NCBI GenBank assembly: GCA_963580285.1 | Contig: OY757025.1 | Location: 117,493,900-117,557,899, forward strand | DNA length: 64,000 bases | Direction: 5' to 3' | DNA from: Lucinisca nassula | Taxonomy: Eukaryota; Mollusca; Bivalvia; Lucinida; Lucinidae | Program-made: the position numbers and the translations under genes | Notes under the pieces: model-generated | What the model was told of the DNA's origin: nothing | What the model saw: only the letters and a program-made list of their open reading frames with translations | Databases searched by the model: none | Part shown: piece by piece, positions 11,717 to 19,753 of the stretch | Numbering within the stretch: position 1 is the stretch's first letter | Layout of the letters: every line of letters starts with the position of its first letter

Positions 11717-11997
11717 CATCAGGAAAACACGCCTATACAATTTTGACCCCCTTGAACCCCACTTTTATATTGTAAAACTGGGGTTTTACAGGGGTAAACC
11801 TTATTTTTCTTATTTCTGCTATAAAGTATAGATTGTGGGTACTCGTTAGAACCGCCTCGATGAGGCGGTTCTAACTAGTACCCACCATCTATATTTTGAG
11901 CAGAAATAAGAAAAACATCACAATTTTTCATCTAAAAAATACCGATTTCTCAGAGGTAAAGTTTGCAATGTATTTGTATAGGAGTGTTTTCGTGATG
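11717..11997. mobile_element. MITE-2 copy with intact ends
   Basis: Terminal inverted repeats are CATCAGGAAAACACGCCTAT and the complement-type GTATAGGAGTGTTTTCGTG. The centre is a palindrome around GAACCGCCTCGATGAGGCGG with arms running on through GTGGGTACTCGTTA and TTTCTTATTTCTGCT. This copy defines the family; others are at 13330, 16135, 17146, 29313, 30549 and 39989. Confidence 0.88.
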
Positions 11998-12185
11998 AAA
12001 GCTGGGTTCTGTCATGGTTAGGCAATAGGCATGTATCCACAATCTTGTCTTACCACTCATTTGGTGGAATAAATCAATCATGGAATTGACATCCACTTAT
12101 CAGATTGTAGATGACATCTCAACATTCATCATGACGGTACCCGGAATGTTGATAATCTCGACTCATGAAAATCTATTATGCATTA

Positions 12186-12431
12186 GGGTCCAGTTGTTCA
12201 AAACTAACGATGTTCTTAGTTAACCTATCGTTAAAACTTTGATCATTAAATATGGCAAATATGCTGAAATTTTTGCTGAAAAAATGTGAGCAGCTTTTGC
12301 GGATGCAAAAGCTACTCACATTTTTTTCAGCAAAAATACCAAAATTTTCGATTATTAAACTTGCTAGAACAGTTAACAATATGACCACTAATGAGCTCGT
12401 TAAGCTAACGATGCTTTGAACAACTGGGCCC
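12186..12431. mobile_element. MITE-1 copy, first of an overlapping pair
   Basis: It runs from GGGTCCAGTTGTTCAAAAC to AACAACTGGGCCC, with a clean inner palindrome (GTGAGCAGCTTTTGC and GCAAAAGCTACTCAC). It shares its right GGGCCC with the left end of the next copy. Confidence 0.85.
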
Positions 12432-12669
12432 AGTTGTTCAAAGCTTGATTAGATTAACGAGTTCATTAGTGGTGAAAGTGCTAAATATTTTGGCAAGTAC
12501 AATATTCAGTATAGTTGTATTTTTGCTGAAAAAATGTGAGTAGCTTTTGCGAATGCAAAAGCTTCTCACATTTTTTCAGCAAAAATATTAGCATATTTCC
12601 GCAAATATATGATCAAAGTTTTAATGATATGTTAATTAATGACACATTAGTTTGAACAACTGGCACCCG
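12426..12669. mobile_element. MITE-1 copy, second of an overlapping pair
   Basis: It begins in the shared GGGCCCAGTTGTTCAAAGC and ends AACAACTGGCACCCGG. The inner palindrome is near-perfect. The junction CAACTGGGCCCAGTTG is itself a palindrome. Confidence 0.82.
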
Positions 12670-12744
12670 GTTCTGTTCGTGCGTACATCGTATGAGTCCA
12701 ATGACAAAGCAAAATTTGTTTATTACTAGTCATAAACAGCTGGT

Positions 12745-13095
12745 GTTAAAGGAATGTGTTGCGGCCCTAAAAAGACTCTCTGCCCTTCATCAAAGTGTAG
12801 TTGATATTTTCTTGTCCTTTGGGCTTTGGGATCATTGATTCCATTTATGTTTTGAAGTTATTTGAGGGTCACTGATGAGGCCTAATATAGTGTAGTTGAT
12901 ATTTTCTTGTCCTTTGGGCTTTGGGATCATTGATTCCATTTATGTTTTGAAGTTATTTGAGGGGCACTGATGAGGCCTAATAGACTGAAACTAGCTAGTC
13001 TGACCCAGAAAGACTTGTACGCTCTAGCCTTTTCAGTTCTACAGTGTATTCCTTGCTTCCAAAGGATAACCCTTTTAGGCCATTATGGAACATAT
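12745..13095. repeat. dispersed repeat with internal 95-bp duplication
   Basis: It matches 59985-60215 in CTGCCCTTCATCA, ATATTTTCTTGTCCTTTGG, GTCACTGATGAGGCCTAAT, GAAACTAGCTAGTCTG and TTGCTTCCAAAGGATAACCC. Here the segment ATATTTTCTTGTCCTTTGGG through GAGGCCTAAT is present twice in tandem. At the other site it flanks a retroelement tail, so this is probably a fragment of that element's end. Confidence 0.65.
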
Positions 13096-13209
13096 ATCTC
13101 CTTGCCGAACTCCTCCTATGTCAAACATGTTTTTCCCTGAAACAAGAAATTACTTCCAGCCGAAACAGAATTTCAAGGTAAAGGTTGTAACATGTTTGTT
13201 TTGCTTCAG

Positions 13210-13278
13210 GATGAGGGCGAGGTCAGTGGTAGAAGAAGTACGGCACAGGCAGATTTACAGGCACTGCTAGCTGAAGTG
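13210..13278 (+). CDS. host SR/RGG gene, exon B
   Basis: A 69-base exon between TTTTGCTTCAG and GTAAGT, both good consensus splice sites. It is in phase 0 with exon A and encodes 23 residues starting DEGEVSGRRST and ending LQALLAEV. The acidic and short helical character fits the acidic and RS context of the neighbouring exon ends. Neither flanking intron repeat enters the exon. Confidence 0.8.
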
Positions 13279-13329
13279 GTAAGTCAAGAGAAAAAATAAA
13301 ATAACATTTGAGTTGACATTAATCTAACA

Positions 13330-14040
13330 CATCTGTGAGACATAGTGCATTATTTTCTTTCTATCTCCAAAGTGGCTCCTTTTCTGATGAAAATGTAGGA
13401 CATATTTTTTTTATTTTTACTTCAAATATAGTTTGTTGCTGCTTGTTAGAACCGCCTCAATTAGGCGGTACTAATGAGAACCCACAACCTATGTCTTGGA
13501 GCAGAAATAAGAAAAATAATGTATACCCCTGTAAACCCCAGTTTTCTCGATATATACATATTATTACTACAGTAACTTGATCTGACGCATTGTATCACGT
13601 CGAGTGGATGTTTCCAGATCAGCGTATCACACGAGACGCGCAGCGTCGAGTGTGATGCGTAAGATCTGGAAACATCCAAGAGACGTGATACTGTGCGACA
13701 GATCAAGTTATTTTAGTGATAATACGTTTATTATATACCTTTTTTCGCTTTTAATAAAGTCTTTTGTCAACGTAAATTGGCGGGAAACTTTGACGTTACA
13801 TTCTGTGTGTAAGTGACGTCATCATTTCGAACGTTTGGTTCCGCGTTATCGATGGCTGTTTTCTAATGTCGCAACAAATGCCGGGACTCAGGGTTTGCAG
13901 GAGTGTGATACGGAATCGGAAAACGCGAGTGCGTGATACGGGATTCTGTATTTTTGTGTCGGAAAACTGATAGTAGACAGCAGTATTTCTTGTAGGTATA
14001 TAATAAAAAATAGGGTTTAGAGGGGTGTTCATAACATGAG
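13330..14040. mobile_element. MITE-2-type element interrupted by a foldback insertion
   Basis: The left part carries GACATAGTGCATTATTTTC, GTTAGAACCGCCTCAATTAG and the GTATACCCCTGTAAACCCC stretch. At about 13560 it is interrupted; the matching GGGTTTAGAGGGGTGTTCAT resumes near 14013. The insert opens with a long hairpin, 13572-13714, whose outer arms are TAACTTGATCTG and CAGATCAAGTTA. Confidence 0.6.
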
Positions 14041-14159
14041 TTTGTTATCTTGATGTCAATAATTTTGCAGGTACTCTTGTAATTTTACTTTGTCAAAAAG
14101 GGAAAAAATAAGAATAACCCACAGGGAGTTAGCTGCATTTTGCTGTTCATTTTATCTGC

Positions 14160-14545
14160 AAAATAGAAGTGAAGGCAATGATCAGGAATCAATACAATTA
14201 CCCACAGCTCCCATCACTCACACCAAAGGAAAAGAAACATAAACATGAAATAAACTACACCCTAATGGAAACATCAATAGCAGAAAGCCAAAAGGACTGA
14301 TACTTTCCCATTGGCTATCCAAAACAAAATAACATAACGATACACGCACTCAAAGACAAACCATAACAAAAATAAACTGCTACAGAAGAACCACCTTGGA
14401 ACGGTCAGTGAAAGGAACTCCACTGCAGGGCTTAAATTGATGCTACGCAACTGCAATCCTCCCCCTTACTTCCATCGCGATTTAGACAAATCAAATTTGT
14501 TCGGTCCGCATGAAGGCATGCAACATCTCGAGAACACAAAAATAA
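14160..14545 (-). repeat. dispersed repeat F2, minus orientation
   Basis: The reverse complement matches 2395-2790, including the CTTTGGTGT, TGATTCCTGAT and GACCGTTCCAAGG words. Non-coding. Confidence 0.6.
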
Positions 14546-15108
14546 AACATTCAACCATAAAACATTCAAGTTGACTTTGGCTCTCTTTGAAGGTCATGTT
14601 GCACTAATGCTGCCAGTTATTATTGGAGTTATGGCCACTTTTGTCACACCTACTTTAAGAATGGCACAATATAGGAGTACAGTTTTCTATCTGTTCATTC
14701 ATCTGCTGTGAACTTTTGCCACAACCCTTAAAGATTCCAAGATAAACTAGAGCGAAAATTGTCTATTTATGTCGTCTGCTGCTTCTTGCAAACTTTACAA
14801 AAATATTTTTGCATACAGGTAAACATTGTAGACCCTGACCAGACTGCTCCTAATCTAGGAGAAGTGTGACCTGGGGCCACACTGTTTGCAATAATGACTT
14901 TTAATGCAACAAGCAGATGACAAAAGAAATGAAAACTGTTGTGATTGGTAGGCCGAAATCTTAATGGCTATACATGAGTCACAGTCTTCATCAAAATTCT
15001 TACTTTTTTTTGCAAAATACTTGATTTCAGCTGTGAATGTCACCTGGGCAGGGCTTCCATATCATATTGACACATTTCTGATTTATGAATAATGTTGAAT
15101 TTTAAGCA

Positions 15109-15268
15109 CATTCACCATATTTGCATTAGTTGCTGGCTCCCAGCTTGCACATTGTCAGTATTGGAAAAACAGGTAACCAGACCTAAAGCCAGTGGGGTCT
15201 GGTTCCTGTTTATCCAACACTGATAAACTTCAGACTAGGAACCAGCAGATAATGCAAATAAGGTGAAT
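15109..15268. repeat. foldback element
   Basis: The outer arms ATTCACCATATTTGCATTA and TAATGCAAATAAGGTGAAT are inverted, with inner inverted segments TTGCTGGCTCC and GGAACCAGCAG. The inner arms also pair around CAGACCTAAAGCCAGTG. MITE-like; no other copy in the window. Confidence 0.65.
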
Positions 15269-15312
15269 AGTGTTTTGATAACTGTAACTAAAGTGATACT
15301 TCTGGTTCTGGA

Positions 15313-15602
15313 GCCGGCCTCCATAGCTCAGTCGGATGAGCATCTGGGACACAGGTTCGATACCTGCCGGTGTCTGCAACATTCTTTCGCGGAGATTGAT
15401 CATGAAAACATTTCACAGTCATTCTCTCCCTACTGCTGATTCAAGAAGGGCAGTTGTCCGTTTCTGGCGAAAGAATGTGCACTGTACTGGTTAACCTCTT
15501 ACGTATAAGCCTGCCCAGCAAAGTGTGAATAGGTAAACTGACCAGCTCAAAATGTCCTAAAATAGTGTTGACTGGGCCATTAAACTCCAATACAAACAAA
15601 AC
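15313..15602 (+). repeat. SINE-C copy (tRNA-derived)
   Basis: The head has an A-box-like TAGCTCAGTCGGATGAG and the B box GGTTCGATACC. The body carries CAACATTCTTTCGCGGAG and GCGAAAGAATGTGCAC, and the tail has GTGTTGACTGGGCCATTAAAC then CAATACAAACAAA. The tail is shared with SINE-B. Copies also lie at 15606, 34005 and 43389. Confidence 0.85.
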
Positions 15603-15605
15603 AAC

Positions 15606-15868
15606 AAACTCTGGTTCTGGATCTAGTTGACCAGTGGGTCGTAGGTTTAAACCCGCCGGGTTCAGCAACATGCTTTCTTGGAGATCGATCATAAAATCTT
15701 TTCTAGATCTATGGTCATTCCCTTCCATCTGTTGATTCAGGAAGGGAATTTTTCAGAATCTAGCGAAAGAATGTGGACTATACATGTACTTGTTTTCTGG
15801 CAAGCTAGATATGACCTTTATTTGTTGACTTGGCCATTAAAGTCAAAATCAAACAAAGCAAACGAAAG
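15606..15868 (+). repeat. diverged SINE-C copy
   Basis: It abuts the preceding SINE-C. GGGTCGTAGGTTTAAACCC marks the decayed B box, then CAACATGCTTTCTTGGAG, GCGAAAGAATGTGGAC and TTGACTTGGCCATTAAAG, then an AAACAAAGCAAAC tail. Confidence 0.75.
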
Positions 15869-15923
15869 TTTTTCATTACCTCATTAACATGTTGTGAAAA
15901 TGTTACCTCCTTTTTCAAATAGA

Positions 15924-16084
15924 AGCCTCTGTGGTGTAGTGGTTATGCTACTCGCCTTGTAAACCAGGGGTCGCAGGTTTGATCCAGGGCTTCTCCAGAC
16001 TTTCCGATGAGTCTTTAAACTGAGGTCCCGTCTCTGTATCACCTTAGCTGTTGTTGAGACGTAAAACTCAAACACTCACTCACT
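15924..16084 (+). repeat. SINE-A copy
   Basis: A full head (A box TGGTGTAGTGG, anticodon loop CTTGTAA, B box GGTTTGATCCA) and the body through CTCAAACACTCACTCAC. It is the best preserved SINE-A in the window. Confidence 0.87.
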
Positions 16085-16134
16085 TTTGCAAACACAATAT
16101 TTAATACTGTGGTATTTTTGCTGAAAAAAATAGT

Positions 16135-16430
16135 GTGCCACAACCTTGTTCTCATTACTATAACACACCCTTGCGACATAGTGCATTTTTCACATCTCCA
16201 AAATGGCTGCTTTTCTGATGAAAATCGATGATATTTTCCTTATTATAAAGCAAACATAGATTGTGGGTGCTCGTTAGAACCGCCTCATTGAGGCGGTTCT
16301 AACGAGTACCCACAACCTATGTCTAGGAGCAGAAATAAGGAAAATAATGTAGACCCCCTTAAACCCGTTTTCTCTATAAAAAGTGGGATGTAAGTGGGTG
16401 TTTATTTCACGAACTTGTTAGCATGATGTA
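16135..16430. mobile_element. MITE-2-type copy
   Basis: The central palindrome is GTTAGAACCGCCTCATTGAG followed by its complement, with outer GTGGGTGCTCG and CGAGTACCCAC arms and a GACCCCCTTAAACCC stretch. It begins near CGACATAGTGCATTTTTC and fades near TGTTTATTTCACGAAC. A short MITE-1-like remnant (TATTTTTGCTGAAAAAA) precedes it. Confidence 0.75.
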
Positions 16431-16489
16431 ACATTATTCATTACAAGACAGCTTAGGATGAAACATGACTTAAAGATAGATAAAAAAAA

Positions 16490-17145
16490 ATAGATAATAT
16501 AGAAAAATGACCTTCATTTATTGATGGATTTTAATGTAACTTGACACAAATGTTTGGTATGATGATATCTTGAGTGACTTTGACTTTCTGGGTCAGGAGC
16601 TGAAGGTCAAGGTCACTGTGGCTATTTTGTAGAAAAACTTGATCATTGCTCTAGTGTCCACATTTATTGATGGATTTTAAGATAATTTCATACAAATGTT
16701 GGGTATGATAATATCCCGAGTCGGTTCAACTTTCAGGGCCTGGGGCTCAAAGTCAAGGTCACTGTAGCAATTTTTAGAAAAACTTTGTCATCACTCTTAA
16801 GTACCTACATTTATTGATGGATATATAATGTAATTTGACACGAATGCTAGGCTAGGCTTTTTTTTAATTTGTCTTGCACGAAGGAATTTGTATTGGCTGT
16901 GATGCTTGGTTATTACTTGGAAGTTTGTAGATTTTTTTTTTTATTAAATATAGATTTCTTTTTCATCTTTTTTTTTTTTTTTACAATGGAAAGGCTTGAA
17001 AACAGGATGATTAGGGGTACTTTTTGGTTCTCTTTCATTTGCTGCAGTCTGTTGGGCTTTTTTACAGAAGAAAAATAATTGATAACTTGCCCTCATCCAT
17101 CTTAGGCCCCCAAAGGCGAGCTATGTTGTCTTCTGACAACTCTTG
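16490..17145 (+). repeat. composite element, few satellite units, CTCTTG end
   Basis: About two and a half diverged units of 150 bp share CATTTATTGATGGATTTTAA, CAAGGTCACTGT and TAGAAAAACTT. A T-rich stretch (16857-16980) follows. The right end is CTGACAACTCTTG at 17145 next to TTC, the common 3' terminus. The 5' hairpin is not visible. Confidence 0.5.
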
Positions 17146-17259
17146 TTCTTATTTCTGCTCAGCAGAAATAAGAAAACTATCATAATTTTTCGTCTTAAAA
17201 TTTTCATTTTTTCAGTGATAATGGTTACAATGTATTTGTATAGGCATGTTTTCGTAATG
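17146..17259. mobile_element. MITE-2 right part, reaching to 14 bases from exon C
   Basis: It has CAGAAATAAGAAAAC, then ACAATGTATTTGTATAGG and the terminal CATGTTTTCGTAATG, as at the right end of the 11717-11997 copy. The terminus is at 17259; exon C starts at 17274. Most of exon C's intronic acceptor region is therefore transposon sequence. Confidence 0.8.
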
Positions 17260-17273
17260 GTTTATATTTGCAG

Positions 17274-17348
17274 TCATCCAAGATGATGATGATGCCTGAT
17301 GAGGACAGACATATGATGGAAGAAGAGTTGAAAAGAAATCTTCCACAG
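17274..17348 (+). CDS. host SR/RGG gene, exon C
   Basis: A 75-base exon between TTATATTTGCAG and GTAATT, in phase 0 with exon B. It encodes 25 residues starting SSKMMMMPDEDRH and ending LKRNLPQ, a Met-rich then acidic and basic linker. It is boxed in by repeats: a MITE-2 end 14 bases upstream, and a SINE-A beginning about 8 bases after the exon. The donor is acceptable rather than optimal. Support is open frame, phase and composition; no homologue was recognised. Confidence 0.72.
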
Positions 17349-17356
17349 GTAATTAG

Positions 17357-17480
17357 AGCCTTCGTGGCATAGTGGTTAAGTTACTCGCCTCATTAACCAG
17401 GGGTTGTGGATTCGGGACTTCACCAGACTTTGAGATGAGTCTTAAAACTGTAATCCTATCACCTTTGTTGTTGGTGGGCC
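17357..17480 (+). repeat. SINE-A copy directly after exon C's donor site
   Basis: The head GCCTTCGTGGCATAGTGG and GGGGTTGTGGATTCGGGAC are diverged, and the body CACCAGACTTTGAGATGAG is clear. It is followed by a CA-rich microsatellite to 17530. Confidence 0.75.
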
Positions 17481-17594
17481 AAAACACACACATGCACATG
17501 CATATACATGTACACACAAACACACACAAATTATTTTAGAGGAATGAGTTAAAATGCCTTTATGTTTGAGAGATGTTATTGGATATTTGCTTAA

Positions 17595-17813
17595 CCCTTT
17601 TTGTACCAAATGGAATCTTCCTCCTCATATATATCAGGAGTCCATTTCAAAATTTAGGGTGTCAAGTTGTGTTTTCTTCAAAATTTATTTGGAAAATGGC
17701 TGAACTTTTTGCAAACAGTGTAGGCCCTGATCAGACGCCACATTCTGCAGCATCTGATCTGGGCCTGCACTGTTTGCCCCGGTACCCGTTTGGGGTTTCC
17801 GGTACAACATGGG
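17595..17813. mobile_element. piggyBac-like MITE, TTAA target sites
   Basis: Flanked by TTAA at 17591-17594 and 17814-17817. Termini are CCCTTTTTGTACC and GGTACAACATGGG. The centre carries the hairpin GCAAACAGTGTAGGCCCTGA and its complement. TTAA duplication plus CCC ends are the piggyBac hallmark. Related copies are at 18638 and 27318. Confidence 0.85.
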
Positions 17814-17945
17814 TTAAAGTTGAGCATGGCCTGCTGTCGTTGTGCTGCTGTCCTTGCTGCAGATAATGGTAGAGATTGATTGTTTTTTTTTTTTGCTAAT
17901 TCTTCACTTGTATTTTCTGATATTTTTCTCATTTTTTTAGAAGTA

Positions 17946-18294
17946 CAATAGAACTTCGATGGCTTGATCATCGATGGCTCGTTTACCATGGATGAGTCGA
18001 ACGCGCTCTTGAGTCCCTAGTGAAATCCTCTACATAAGAAATAGTGAGGGATAATTAAGGAGATTTTAGCCTTTCATCTTGCAAATGTATGCTGTGCGTA
18101 CTCATTAGAATCGCCTGGAGAAAATGTAGAAAGGATTGTAACACACAACATACATTTTCATTATAGAACACCGAAAGGATGTTTGAAAGTATCACGTTAT
18201 GCCTCCTGGCAGAAATCTTCAGTGGCTTGAACTACCCCTGTCTTGAACAGATTTTCGAGGTCCCAAAGGTGTTCGAGCCATTGAAGTTCGACTG
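17946..18294. mobile_element. pogo/Tigger-like MITE
   Basis: Flanked by TA at 17944-17945 and 18295-18296. Termini CAATAGAACTTCGATGGCT and, inverted, CAGTCGAACTTCAATGGCT pair over about 19 bases. The TA target and CAGT(C/A)GAAC ends are typical of pogo/Tigger elements. No transposase is present. Confidence 0.75.
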
Positions 18295-18358
18295 TATATG
18301 TTGTGGGTAGTTGTTTGAATCGCTTTGATGCGGAGATTCTTACAAGTACCCAAAACAT

Positions 18359-18601
18359 ATGAGCCAGCGCAAGACAAAGCCTACAATAAGACATGTGCAT
18401 CCAGCGAAGAATCAGATCAGCCTGTGCATCCATGTTATCTAACCAGAGACTTCTCTTGCTGCATGAAGGAGCATTGGGCCCTTAGCTATCCTTAGAGGGC
18501 ACAACGAAGACTCTGATCAGACTGTGCAGATGTCCAGGCTGATCTGAGTCTTCGTTAGGAACACATGTCTTAGAGTACGTTTCGTCATGCGCTGGCTCAT
18601 G
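18359..18601. mobile_element. MITE-3 copy
   Basis: Termini are ATGAGCCAGCGCAAGACAAA and, inverted, ATGAGCCAGCGCATGACGAA. Inner inverted segments are GACTCTGATCAGACTG and CAGGCTGATCTGAGTC. A second copy is at 28639-28880. Confidence 0.78.
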
Positions 18602-18637
18602 TATCTTTATGAAGAGATAAGAAAAATGATCCTTTAA

Positions 18638-18840
18638 CCCATACCAGAAACCCCAAAACGGGTACCATGGCAAACAGTGAAGGCCCAGATCAGACGCTGC
18701 ATAATGCCGCAAAATCACGCCGCAAAAAGTTAAGCTATTTTCCAAATAAATTTTAAAGATAACACAACCTGTCACCCCTAAATTTCTAAATCGACTCCTG
18801 CCATATATAAGGAGAAAGATTCCATTTGGTACAAAAATGG
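18638..18840. mobile_element. piggyBac-like MITE, TTAA target sites
   Basis: TTAA lies at 18634-18637 and 18841-18844. Termini are CCCATACCAGAAACCCC and CATTTGGTACAAAAATGG. It is in the opposite orientation to the 17595 copy, with the hairpin core partly decayed. Confidence 0.8.
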
Positions 18841-18962
18841 TTAATTAATTAATCCTTGTTAATTCTCCTTGTCTAGAGATTTGCTTATTCTTCCCAATTC
18901 TCTCACTTTAGTGTCCTTTTCTATCTCTTCTATCCTTTTCTTCTCTTAAACTGGGAGATGTG

Positions 18963-19260
18963 GCCCCACCCATTGGGGCTTGAACAAATAAATGTGCTGC
19001 ATGATGCTTCCACACAGAGCTGAATCTGACCCCACACGAGTACTGGTAAACCACTTAGAGGATCTAAGCCTGCCGAGGCAAAGCGGTGCATGTCGGACCG
19101 TCCATGCTTATATATCCTCTTGGTTTCATTGGGCGACAGGGCTTGAGAAGTCATTTCATCTCAGTGCCGGGTAAAAGTCCCACAAAATTGGAAGCAACGT
19201 CTCCAAAATGACCTATATAGTGTTGACCGGGATGTTAAACACCAAATCAAACAAACAAAC
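18963..19260 (+). repeat. SINE-B copy
   Basis: It runs from CCCCACCCATTGGGGCTTG through GCAGAGCTGAATC-type, GAGGATCTAAGCCTG, GTCGGACCGTCCATGC and AAAAGTCCCACAAAATTGG to AGTGTTGACCGGGATGTTAAAC and an (AAAC)n tail. Other copies are at 26888 (+), 35815 (-), 38795 (+) and 63100 (-). No clear A and B boxes were found, so the head type is uncertain. Confidence 0.82.
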
Positions 19261-19753
19261 AAACATTGTGGGATTACACAATATGACTCAGCGGTTGACA
19301 TGTCTATAAAGCACACCATCCGACACCATGAAAACTACAGGATCACTGGACTGATATAGCACTTTACAAAATGTCCTGCAGATTTTCACAATTTGCAAGA
19401 CTGAGGGTGATAATCATTTAAAGGGTATTGCACCAGAACCTCTCTATAACATAGTTCGTTATAACATGATTTTGGATATTACGCCTTTGTAAGAGGGGTC
19501 CCAAAATGTATAGATTATATAGAAAAATGACCATGACTGGTCATTTTTCTATATAATCTATACATTTTATATAGATGAAACATAGTTGTTTATCTAAGAT
19601 GGACTTTTTCTGTCAAAAATAATGTTATAAAGAGGCAGTGGTGTATATGAAATTATATGTTGACATTATGAAAGCATGTCCATGCGACATAAAGCATTCC
19701 AAAAAGGTCAATTTTCTGATGATATTATGCTATTTTTAGCTCGTCTGTTTTTT

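Larger units (their letters stand above)
8030..13209 (+). other. intron between exons A and B
   Basis: It begins GTAGGT and ends TTTTGCTTCAG. It contains MITE-1 copies, a truncated SINE-A, a large satellite composite element inside a MITE-1, a MITE-2 and a fragment shared with 59985-60215. Between 8481 and 8910 I see only a degenerate GTGAGCCCTGATCA hairpin half near 8610 and no gene. Confidence 0.75.
13279..17273 (+). other. intron between exons B and C
   Basis: It begins GTAAGT and ends TATATTTGCAG. It holds a MITE-2 with a nested foldback, an F2 copy (minus), a foldback near 15109, two SINE-C copies, a SINE-A, another MITE-2 and a satellite composite element. In 14546-15108 I see only one degenerate AACATTGTAGACCCTGACCAG hairpin half near 14825. 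Confidence 0.75.
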
